From Pseudomonadota bacterium (GTDB lineage Bacteria; Pseudomonadota; Gammaproteobacteria; Pseudomonadales; Azotimanducaceae): 5,034 nucleotides of DNA. The translations under genes and the position numbers were made by a program. The notes below the pieces were generated by a model, which saw only the letters and a list, made by a program, of their open reading frames with translations, searched no databases and was not told where the DNA came from. Below, one piece after another: positions 1 to 5,034 of the stretch (the stretch's first letter is position 1; every line of letters begins with the position of its first letter). The stretch lies in the NCBI GenBank assembly GCA_027622495.1, contig JAQBYL010000332.1:1-5034 (forward strand), given 5' to 3'.

Positions 1-618
1 CTGCCAACCAACTTTGCATCAAGGCGTGAACCGATTGCCGAAGTAAACATCCTGGTCCCGCAGGATTACGTTGGGAACGTGATCACACTGTGTGTGGAAC
101 GCCGGGGGGTGCAGAAAAGCATGCATTTTTCTTCCGGTCAGGTGGCCCTCAAGTGGGAACTGCCTCTCAACGAAGTTGTGATGGACTTCTTTGATCGCCT
201 GAAGTCGGTTAGTCGTGGCTTTGCCTCGCTCGACTACAGTTTCCTGCGTTTTGAAGAGGCGAACCTGGTCAGACTGGATGTTCTGATCAATGGGGATCGG
301 GTCGATGCCCTGGCGATGATTGTTCATCGGGACCATGTAATGCAGCGCGGCCAGTCGCTGACACGTAAGATGAAAGAGGTAATACCGCGGCAGATGTTCG
401 ATGTTGCCATTCAGGCGGCCATTGGTGCTCAGGTTGTCGCCAGACAAACTGTGAAGGCGTTAAGGAAAAATGTGACCGCAAAGTGCTACGGTGGAGACAT
501 TACGCGTAAGAAGAAGCTGCTGGAAAAGCAGAAAGCCGGCAAGAAGAGGATGAAACAGCTCGGCAAGGTTGAAATTCCCCAGGAAGCCTTTCTTGCGGTC
601 CTGAAGGTAGAGCGTTGA
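1..618 (+). CDS. lepA: LepA / elongation factor 4, C-terminal part (5' truncated by window edge)
   Basis: This is the last 205 residues of LepA (EF4), a cytoplasmic translational GTPase that binds the ribosome and has been linked to back-translocation, initiation and 30S biogenesis. The frame is open from base 1 to the TGA at 616-618. The family is about 600 residues long, so the N-terminal GTPase domain and roughly two thirds of the protein lie upstream. Residues 10-95 of the fragment form the EF-G domain V-like region (REPIAEVNILVPQDYVGNVI, then RGFASLDY). The rest is the LepA-specific C-terminal domain, with its hallmark QAAIGAQVVAR followed by LRKNVTAKCYGGD (fragment residues 154-166) and a Lys-rich tail (TRKKKLLEKQK) that reaches towards the peptidyl transferase centre in known structures. 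Agreement with E. coli LepA is near continuous. The gene ends 50 nt before lepB, the usual lepA-lepB pairing. Identity is secure; only the missing 5' part is unknown. Confidence 0.97.
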   Translation: MPTNFASRREPIAEVNILVPQDYVGNVITLCVERRGVQKSMHFSSGQVALKWELPLNEVVMDFFDRLKSVSRGFASLDYSFLRFEEANLVRLDVLINGDRVDALAMIVHRDHVMQRGQSLTRKMKEVIPRQMFDVAIQAAIGAQVVARQTVKALRKNVTAKCYGGDITRKKKLLEKQKAGKKRMKQLGKVEIPQEAFLAVLKVER

Positions 619-639
619 TTGTCAGCCATCCACACGCTT

Positions 640-678
640 ATGAGCCAAACTGAGTTTCTACTGAATTTATGGATATAG
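640..678 (+). CDS. possible 12-codon leader ORF overlapping the lepB start (speculative)
   Basis: An ATG at 640 opens a 12-codon frame (MSQTEFLLNLWI) ending at TAG 676-678, in a different frame from lepB and overlapping its start by 10 nt. Neither this ORF nor lepB has a clear Shine-Dalgarno, so termination and restart here could couple lepB translation to upstream ribosomes. A frame this short can easily arise by chance, there is no recognisable attenuator structure, and the ORF has no ribosome binding site of its own. It is recorded only as a candidate. Confidence 0.12.
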   Translation: MSQTEFLLNLWI

Positions 679-1445
679 ATTTTCCACTCGTTCTAACCTG
701 GGCAGTGCTGATCAGCGGTGCGATCTGGCTGTTCGACGCGGTTGTGCTTAAACCGCGTCGGCAAATCAAACCAGAGACCGATGAGGCCACCGAGCCGCTG
801 ATCGTCGAGTACGCACGCTCGTTCTTTCCGGTACTGCTCCTGGTTCTGGTTTTGCGCAGCTTTCTGGCTGAGCCTTATCAGATTCCGTCGGAATCCATGG
901 TTCCCACCCTTGAGGTCGGCGACTTCATACTTGTCAACAAGTATGCCTACGGTTTGCGACTGCCGGTTCTCGGGACCAAGATCCTTGCTGTGGATGATCC
1001 CAAACGGGGCGATGTGATGGTGTTTGTTCCCCCGCATGATGATCGTTATTTCATCAAACGGGTGATTGGGCTTCCGGGAGATACCATTCGCTATGAAAAC
1101 AAAGTCCTGTACGTAAACGACGTGCGTCAGGAATACGAGTTTGTGCAGGAGTTTCCTGAAGTCATCGGCACCCGGACAATTGCGGTAAAAGAATACCGGG
1201 AAATACTCGATGGTCGGCCACACGCAACCTATCGTTATCCCACCAAGGTATCGAACGGAGAGTGGCAGGTGCCTCAAGGCAGCTACTTCATGATGGGCGA
1301 CAATCGAGATAAGAGTGACGACAGCAGACGCTGGGGGTTCGCGTCAGAAAGTAATATTGTCGGTAAAGCGGTCGCGATATGGGTACACAAAGACCCAGGC
1401 CTGAAGCTGCCGACGTTTGAACGTAACCAATGGTTTGACGAGTAA
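669..1445 (+). CDS. lepB: signal peptidase I (leader peptidase, S26 family)
   Basis: This 258-residue inner-membrane serine protease cleaves signal peptides from exported preproteins on the periplasmic side. Two N-terminal hydrophobic segments (about residues 6-25 and 52-66) flank a short charged cytoplasmic loop, the E. coli LepB topology. Box B is QIPSESMVPTLEVGDFILV, with catalytic Ser76 as the second Ser of PSESM. Box D is RYFIKRVIGLPGD, with the general-base Lys130. Box E is GDNRDKSDDSRRWG, residues 210-223. The protein is shorter than E. coli LepB (324 residues); it lacks much of the extra beta-rich insert and contains no cysteines, so the E. coli disulfide is absent. ATG 669 is chosen because an in-frame TGA at 651 blocks extension and a later start would remove the first membrane segment. 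No good Shine-Dalgarno precedes it, so coupling to upstream translation is possible. Identity is secure. Confidence 0.97.
   Translation: MDIDFPLVLTWAVLISGAIWLFDAVVLKPRRQIKPETDEATEPLIVEYARSFFPVLLLVLVLRSFLAEPYQIPSESMVPTLEVGDFILVNKYAYGLRLPVLGTKILAVDDPKRGDVMVFVPPHDDRYFIKRVIGLPGDTIRYENKVLYVNDVRQEYEFVQEFPEVIGTRTIAVKEYREILDGRPHATYRYPTKVSNGEWQVPQGSYFMMGDNRDKSDDSRRWGFASESNIVGKAVAIWVHKDPGLKLPTFERNQWFDE
926..945. repeat. 9-bp perfect inverted repeat inside lepB
   Basis: The arm CATACTTGT (926-934) is followed after CA by its exact reverse complement ACAAGTATG (937-945). As RNA it could form an 8-bp stem closed by a TCAA loop; as DNA it resembles a two-fold symmetric protein site. It lies in codons for the conserved ILVNKYA stretch, so the protein sequence limits what the DNA can be. 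Any function is unknown, and chance is a real alternative. Confidence 0.5.
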
Positions 1446-1470
1446 GGTACGCAAGCCTTCAGCGTTTCGC

Positions 1471-1477
1471 AAAGGAG
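1471..1477 (+). promoter_or_regulatory. strong Shine-Dalgarno for the DUF4845 gene
   Basis: AAAGGAG lies seven bases before the ATG at 1485. It is the only strong ribosome binding site in the window and fixes the start of the DUF4845 gene. It suggests independent initiation here, with downstream genes (rnc, era, recO, rlmD) relying more on coupling because their own sites are weak. Confidence 0.85.
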
Positions 1478-1484
1478 ATCGTAA

Positions 1485-1847
1485 ATGTTCAGCAAAAAAT
1501 CCGGTATGTCGATCGTGCCGCTGCTCATCATCTTCGTGATTGTAGCGATGTTATTGATCGGCGTAATGCGTTTTGGCAGTCACTATATTGATTTCAGTAC
1601 AATTACCGGCGTCATGGAATCTCTGCCAGCAGATCAGGTGCACACCATGCGGCTGCCGGAAATACGCGATGTCATCGAGAAGCGACTTAAGATCAACAAT
1701 ATACGTGATCTGAATGTGCGCAATATCATCAAGCTCGATCGCGACAAGGAAAGCACCCGGCTGAGAGTCCAGTACGAAATCCGGGATTCACTGTTCTACA
1801 ACATCGATATCGTTCTGAAATTCGATGAAACCTTCCAGTACAAGTAG
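1485..1847 (+). CDS. DUF4845 family single-pass membrane protein of unknown function
   Basis: This small 120-residue protein sits between lepB and rnc, the position typical of DUF4845 proteins in Gammaproteobacteria. It has a short basic N-terminus (MFSKKSG), one hydrophobic helix at residues 9-28, and a soluble C-terminal part (about 30-120) with mixed helix and strand character and no cysteines. The N-terminus KKSGMSIVPLLIIFVIV resembles a type IV prepilin-like signal (Gly followed by a hydrophobic residue and a hydrophobic helix), but position +5 after the Gly is Pro rather than the usual Glu. A plain membrane anchor is the safer reading. The start at ATG 1485 is supported by AAAGGAG seven bases upstream. 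The final 23 nt overlap the start of rnc, which suggests translational coupling. Function is not known; the family assignment rests on context, size and recalled sequence style rather than a profile search. Confidence 0.85.
   Translation: MFSKKSGMSIVPLLIIFVIVAMLLIGVMRFGSHYIDFSTITGVMESLPADQVHTMRLPEIRDVIEKRLKINNIRDLNVRNIIKLDRDKESTRLRVQYEIRDSLFYNIDIVLKFDETFQYK
1802..1827 (+). promoter_or_regulatory. possible weak stem enclosing the rnc start codon
   Basis: CATCGA (1802-1807) can pair with TCGATG (1822-1827), whose last three bases are the rnc ATG, leaving a 14-nt loop. Ribosomes finishing the DUF4845 gene (stop at 1845-1847) would open this stem, which would fit coupled translation of rnc. Six pairs with a long loop is a weak structure, so this is only suggestive. 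Confidence 0.25.
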
Positions 1848-2544
1848 GCATCTGCGCAAACGCAAGCTTACTGATCTGCAGGCGAAGCTCGGATATCAGT
1901 TCGAGAATGTCGACCTGCTCGACGCAGCACTCACCCACCGGAGTGTGGGTGATCGCAACAACGAACGCCTTGAGTTTCTGGGTGATGCAGTACTCGGTTA
2001 CGTAATCGCCGCGTATCTGTTTACCAGTGAACGACAGTTTGCCGAAGGTGACATGACTCTCGCCAGAGCGCGCCTGGTGCGGGGCTCGACACTCGCATCC
2101 ATTGCCCGCGATCTGGATCTGGGGTCTGTTCTCAATCTGGGCACCGGTGAAAAAAAGAGCGGTGGACATCAGCGTGAATCGATACTGGCCGATGCCTTCG
2201 AGGCGATCATCGGTGCCATCCATGAGGATCAGGGTATCGGGGCGTGCACGCGGGTGATCCTCGATCTTTATGACGAGCGGGCTCCGGATGTGCTCACGCA
2301 GGCCGAAGAATTCGACCTCAAAGACTCAAAAACCCGTTTACAGGAATACCTGCAGGCGAGGAAACTGGCGCTTCCTGTGTACAGTATTGTCGAAGTCAGC
2401 GGTGATGATCACGATCGAAGCTACCTGATCCGGTGTGATGTGGAGGCGCTCGATCTCGATGTGCAGGCAGAAGCTCCAAATCGTCGATCTGCTGAAAAGC
2501 TGGCAGCTGCGAAGATGCTGAAACAGATACAGAAACGGGACTGA
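1825..2544 (+). CDS. rnc: ribonuclease III
   Basis: RNase III is a Mg2+-dependent double-strand-specific endoribonuclease that processes the rRNA precursor and some mRNAs; it acts as a dimer. The 239-residue length is close to E. coli (226), with about nine extra basic residues at the N-terminus. The signature NERLEFLGDA (46-55) supplies Glu47, Glu50 and Asp54, and RESILADAFEAIIG (117-130) supplies metal ligands Asp123 and Glu126. The double-stranded-RNA-binding domain runs from about 168 to 237 (KTRLQEYLQ, then NRRSAEKLAAA). In that last motif the glycine usual before the helix is Ala217 and the third basic residue of E. coli's RRK is Ser222, a mild departure. ATG 1825 is the only plausible start: an in-frame TGA lies at 1816 and no ATG, GTG or TTG follows before the conserved domain. 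It starts 23 nt inside the DUF4845 gene without a clear Shine-Dalgarno and ends two bases before era. Confidence 0.97.
   Translation: MKPSSTSRHLRKRKLTDLQAKLGYQFENVDLLDAALTHRSVGDRNNERLEFLGDAVLGYVIAAYLFTSERQFAEGDMTLARARLVRGSTLASIARDLDLGSVLNLGTGEKKSGGHQRESILADAFEAIIGAIHEDQGIGACTRVILDLYDERAPDVLTQAEEFDLKDSKTRLQEYLQARKLALPVYSIVEVSGDDHDRSYLIRCDVEALDLDVQAEAPNRRSAEKLAAAKMLKQIQKRD
1931..1952 (+). repeat. 8-bp perfect hairpin inside rnc
   Basis: TCACCCAC (1931-1938) pairs exactly with GTGGGTGA (1945-1952) around the six-base loop CGGAGT. It encodes the conserved THRS segment about 106 nt after the rnc start. No T-run follows, so it is not a terminator. In E. coli, rnc mRNA is autoregulated by RNase III cutting a 5' leader stem; this stem is much shorter than a typical RNase III substrate, so a link is speculative. 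Confidence 0.45.
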
Positions 2545-2546
2545 CC

Positions 2547-3440
2547 TTGGCGCAAACCTTGATTCAAAGATGTGGATATGTGGCTCTGATCGGTGCTCCG
2601 AACGTGGGAAAATCGACGCTGCTGAATCATATTCTGCAGCAGAAGCTCAGCATCACCTCGCGTAAACCGCAAACCACCCGTCACAATCTACTTGGCGTTG
2701 ACACGCAAGACGATCATCAGGCGATCTATGTAGATACCCCGGGTATCCATGACAATCAGCATCGCCACATAAACCGCTACATGGTGCGACAGGCCATGTC
2801 GGTGCTTAAGGATGTTGATCTCATCGTCATGCTGCTGGACCGTGATAACTGGGGTGAAGACGAGGACCTTGTGGTCAAACATTTACCCACAGCAACGCCG
2901 GTGTTTGCGGCGATCAACAAGATCGACCTGCTGAAGAACAAGCGTGAGTTGCTGCCATTGATACAACGCCTGTCAGAGATGCAGATATTCGAAGAAATCA
3001 TCCCGTTGTCAGCTCTGCAGGAAGAAGGCCTGCCGGTTTTACGCGATCTTGTGTACAAAAGGCTGCCTGAGCGGCCGCACCTGTTTCCGGCAGATCAGGT
3101 TACTGATCAGACCGAACGGTTTCTGGTTGCAGAAATCATCCGTGAAAAAATCATGCGCAGACTGGGTGATGAGTTGCCCCATCGCTGCGGTGTGGTCATA
3201 GAGCACTATGTTGAAGAAGATGGACGCGTTGATATTGCGGCTAACATCGTGGTTGAACGAACCGGGCAGAAGAGCATCGTGATCGGCAAAGCCGGCGAAA
3301 AACTCAAGAGCATCGGCATCGATGCGCGAAAGGACATCGAAGCCCTGATTGAACGGAAGGTCATGTTACGCCTGTGGGTTAAGGTCAAGCCTGGATGGAC
3401 AAATTCGGTTAAAGATCTGCAGCAGATGGGTTATGACTAG
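2547..3440 (+). CDS. era: GTPase Era (30S ribosome assembly)
   Basis: Era is an essential GTPase that binds the 3' end of 16S rRNA and assists 30S maturation, in the cytoplasm and at the inner membrane. The 297 residues contain the full set of G motifs: G1 GAPNVGKS (16-23), G2 Thr at 43-44 in the QTTRH switch, G3 DTPG (63-66), G4 NKID (124-127) and G5 SAL (155-157). The C-terminal KH domain (about 195-285) shows the RNA-binding loop IGKAGEKLKSIGIDARKD, with GKAG at 247-250, and ends with LWVKVKPGW. Length matches the family (E. coli about 301). The start is TTG 2547, two bases after the rnc stop, with a weak GGGA at 2537-2540. A second in-frame TTG at 2559 is possible but would bring the start very close to the G domain. 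rnc-era adjacency is widely conserved and joins two ribosome-maturation factors. Confidence 0.97.
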   Translation: MAQTLIQRCGYVALIGAPNVGKSTLLNHILQQKLSITSRKPQTTRHNLLGVDTQDDHQAIYVDTPGIHDNQHRHINRYMVRQAMSVLKDVDLIVMLLDRDNWGEDEDLVVKHLPTATPVFAAINKIDLLKNKRELLPLIQRLSEMQIFEEIIPLSALQEEGLPVLRDLVYKRLPERPHLFPADQVTDQTERFLVAEIIREKIMRRLGDELPHRCGVVIEHYVEEDGRVDIAANIVVERTGQKSIVIGKAGEKLKSIGIDARKDIEALIERKVMLRLWVKVKPGWTNSVKDLQQMGYD

Positions 3441-4137
3441 AGCGTCAGGTGTGTCGGCAATCGTGCTGCACACGCGACCGTATCGTGAGACCAGTCTGCT
3501 GGTGAATCTGCTCACCGCTGATTACGGTCGGATTGCCGGTGTTGCCAATGGCGTAAGAAAAGGAACACGAGGGCACTGCTTTCATCCGTTCTTTCATCTG
3601 TCTGTCGGCTTCAGTGGGCGCAGTGGCCTGGTCACGCTGACTTCCTTTGAGGCTCTCGCTACACGCTGGCTTCGCGGCGATTCGGTTGCAGCAGCATTTT
3701 ACGTCTGTGAACTGATTACACGTCTGACACGTGAGCGTGAGCCCATGCCCAGGTTGTTTGACGTTACCCAGTGGACGCTTGACCAACTGCTGGCCGATCA
3801 CGACATAGTGCCCGGTCTGCGTGTCTTCGAACGCGTTCTGCTTGAGGAGCTGGGATATGGTCTGGACTTTGATCGCGATGCACAAGGATTGCCTCTGAAA
3901 CCCGATTTGATCTACCGGTTCGTGCCGGATGTTGGCTTCATGGTCGTTGAAACAGAAAATCACGAGGAGGCTGTGCCAGGCAACACCCTGCTCGATATTG
4001 GCGCCAATCAGTACACAAGGGCCGCAACCAGACGCGCTGCCCTGAGCGTTTTTCGTCTTGCGATTAAAGCTCATCTGGGGGATGCACCCCTGATCAGCCG
4101 CCAGATGTTGCACACTGCGAGCGGTCAGATCGACTGA
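3433..4137 (+). CDS. recO: DNA repair protein RecO
   Basis: RecO works with RecR (and RecF) to load RecA on SSB-coated single-stranded DNA during gap repair, and can anneal complementary strands. The 234-residue product matches E. coli RecO (242) in length and layout: an N-terminal OB-fold (about 1-80) opening with SAIVLHTRPYRETSLLVNLLT and GRIAGVANGVRK, then a helical domain with FERVLLEELGYGLDF (132-146) and a C-terminal segment AALSVFRLAIKAHLGDAPLISRQ. Only two cysteines (49, 92) are present, so the zinc-finger type found in some bacterial RecO proteins is absent, as in enteric RecO. The frame is open upstream to 3349, but ATG 3433 gives the correct family N-terminus and a typical 8-base overlap with the era stop; the longer version would add 28 residues unlike RecO. 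The Shine-Dalgarno is weak (ATGGG just upstream), so coupling to era is likely. Confidence 0.95.
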   Translation: MTRASGVSAIVLHTRPYRETSLLVNLLTADYGRIAGVANGVRKGTRGHCFHPFFHLSVGFSGRSGLVTLTSFEALATRWLRGDSVAAAFYVCELITRLTREREPMPRLFDVTQWTLDQLLADHDIVPGLRVFERVLLEELGYGLDFDRDAQGLPLKPDLIYRFVPDVGFMVVETENHEEAVPGNTLLDIGANQYTRAATRRAALSVFRLAIKAHLGDAPLISRQMLHTASGQID

Positions 4138-4139
4138 AC

Positions 4140-5034
4140 ATGGCACGCCGACGATTTCCTGAAGGCCTGATTGTGCCAATCGACCGCCTTGATGAGCAGG
4201 GCTATGGTGTAGGTCAGGTTGAAAACCGGTCGATCCGTCTGAAAAATGCCCTGCCGGGCGAGCAGGCAACCGCGCGCATACTGAAGCGACGCAGAACCGA
4301 ACTGCTGGGCGAGTGCCATGTCTGGCAGAACCCGAATGAACTGCGCCGGCACGCACCATGTGAATACTTTCCCAGGTGCGGTGGTTGTTCGCTGCAACAT
4401 CTGAATTATGCGGATCAGCTCGCATTCAAAACCGAAGGCCTGCTTCGTGAGCTCGAAACCTGCGGCATCACCCCCGATCGTCTGATGCAACCGGTGGCAG
4501 GGCCAAGATTTGGTTATCGTCACAAAGCACGCTTGAGTGTTCGATATCTGCAAGGGGAAATGCTGGTTGGCTTTGCTGAGACCCTGTCGAGCAGAGTAGG
4601 GCGCATGGACGCTTGTCTTAACCTGGCACCGCGCCTGTCGGCACTGATCCCTCACCTCAAGGCCAGGCTCAGTGATCTGAGCGTTGCACAGCACATACCG
4701 CAGGTCGAGGTTGCGGCTGGTGAGCAGGCCGTAGCAATCATCATACGGCACCTGGCCGCACTTTCGCGCGATGACGAAGAAGTTCTGCGCCAACTTGCAC
4801 GGTCCCAGGGTATCAGCGTTTACCTGCAGGCGGGCGGCTATGACAGCCTGCAGAAGTTATTTCCGCTGACCGAAGACGATCTGCTTTCTTACAGCATCAA
4901 CGGCTTCGGTCTGAATCTGCAGTTTCATCCAACCGAATTTACCCAGGTGAATCCCCACATGAATTGTCAACTCGTTGCTGACGCAGTTGCGAGTTGTGGT
5001 GATCTGAACGGTGTGCGGGTGGTGGATCTTTTCT
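4140..5034 (+). CDS. rlmD: 23S rRNA (uracil-1939-C5)-methyltransferase RlmD, N-terminal part (3' truncated by window edge)
   Basis: The frame is open from ATG 4140 to the right edge without a stop, giving 298 residues plus one base. It matches RlmD (formerly RumA), an iron-sulfur SAM-dependent enzyme that makes m5U1939 in 23S rRNA. A TRAM RNA-binding domain covers about residues 8-60 (IDRLDEQGYGVGQVEN). Cys74, Cys80 and Cys83 (CX5CGGC) plus Cys159 (MDACLNLAP) are the four expected [4Fe-4S] ligands. FTQVNPHMN (267-275) and the terminal VRVVDLF lead into the SAM-binding fold; the SAM-binding glycines, catalytic Cys and general-base Glu lie beyond the window. The TRAM domain argues against RlmC, which lacks one. 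Full length in E. coli is about 433. The start lies two bases after the recO stop, with no strong Shine-Dalgarno and no alternative upstream start. In E. coli rlmD lies next to relA, not recO; what follows here cannot be seen. Confidence 0.95.
   Translation, partial: MARRRFPEGLIVPIDRLDEQGYGVGQVENRSIRLKNALPGEQATARILKRRRTELLGECHVWQNPNELRRHAPCEYFPRCGGCSLQHLNYADQLAFKTEGLLRELETCGITPDRLMQPVAGPRFGYRHKARLSVRYLQGEMLVGFAETLSSRVGRMDACLNLAPRLSALIPHLKARLSDLSVAQHIPQVEVAAGEQAVAIIIRHLAALSRDDEEVLRQLARSQGISVYLQAGGYDSLQKLFPLTEDDLLSYSINGFGLNLQFHPTEFTQVNPHMNCQLVADAVASCGDLNGVRVVDLF

Noticed and set aside
615..644. Possible sigma70 promoter before lepB (TTGATT, 18 nt, TATGAG)
   Set aside because: Each box matches only about four of six consensus bases and the TTGATT overlaps the lepA stop; matches this weak are common by chance.
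693..1277. A 194-codon minus-strand open frame opposite lepB
   Set aside because: It is antisense to the catalytic core of signal peptidase and has no recognisable domain.
1435..1463. TTGACG at the lepB 3' end as a -35 box for the DUF4845 gene
   Set aside because: No -10-like hexamer is found 16-18 nt downstream.
1446..1484. Terminator between lepB and the DUF4845 gene
   Set aside because: The 39-nt gap has no GC-rich stem followed by a T-run; none was seen in any other gene junction either.
3093..3108. GATCAG-GTTA-CTGATC inverted repeat in era
   Set aside because: A six-base stem within coding sequence for DQVTDQ is expected by chance in 5 kb and has no supporting context.
3349..3432. An upstream start extending RecO by 28 residues
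   Set aside because: The extra segment overlaps the end of the Era KH domain and does not resemble RecO; ATG 3433 gives the normal family N-terminus and a short overlap typical of operons.
3445..4425. A 326-codon minus-strand open frame across recO and rlmD
   Set aside because: It lies opposite two clearly recognised genes, crosses their boundary, has no family resemblance and no ribosome binding context; it is a shadow of codon use on the plus strand.
4125..4793. A 222-codon minus-strand open frame opposite rlmD
   Set aside because: rlmD on the plus strand has its TRAM domain, all four Fe-S cysteines and full-length similarity to the family, so the antisense frame is not a gene.

Overview
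The window is a compact, entirely plus-strand block of housekeeping genes from what looks like a gammaproteobacterium. The order is lepA (3' end), lepB, a DUF4845 membrane protein, rnc, era, recO, rlmD (5' end). The evidence for the group is the close residue-level likeness of LepA, RNase III, Era, RecO and RlmD to their E. coli counterparts, as recalled, together with the lepB-DUF4845-rnc-era-recO order, which is common in non-enteric Gammaproteobacteria such as pseudomonads. Genus and species cannot be read from this sequence.

Layout: 1-618 is the last 205 codons of lepA. A 50-nt gap with no strong ribosome binding site leads to lepB (669-1445). A 39-nt gap holding the only strong Shine-Dalgarno in the window leads to the DUF4845 gene (1485-1847). 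From there the genes are packed. rnc (1825-2544) starts inside the DUF4845 gene, era (2547-3440) starts with TTG two bases after rnc, recO (3433-4137) overlaps the end of era by 8 bases, and rlmD starts at 4140, two bases after recO, and runs off the right edge. No rho-independent terminator, convincing promoter, tRNA, rRNA, mobile element or CRISPR array is visible. No gene-free stretch exceeds 50 nt.

How the genes work together: most products act on ribosomes or RNA. LepA (EF4) is a translational GTPase, RNase III processes rRNA precursors, Era is a GTPase that assists 30S maturation, and RlmD methylates 23S rRNA. LepB removes signal peptides at the inner membrane, and RecO acts in RecFOR recombinational repair. 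The packing suggests one polycistronic transcript with translational coupling from the DUF4845 gene onward; this is inferred from spacing alone.

No new defence, mobile or biosynthetic system is present. The items most worth a second look are modest: rlmD sits where pdxJ usually follows recO, the DUF4845 protein has a prepilin-like N-terminus without the usual Glu at +5, a 9-bp inverted repeat lies within lepB, and the rnc start codon lies in a small potential stem.
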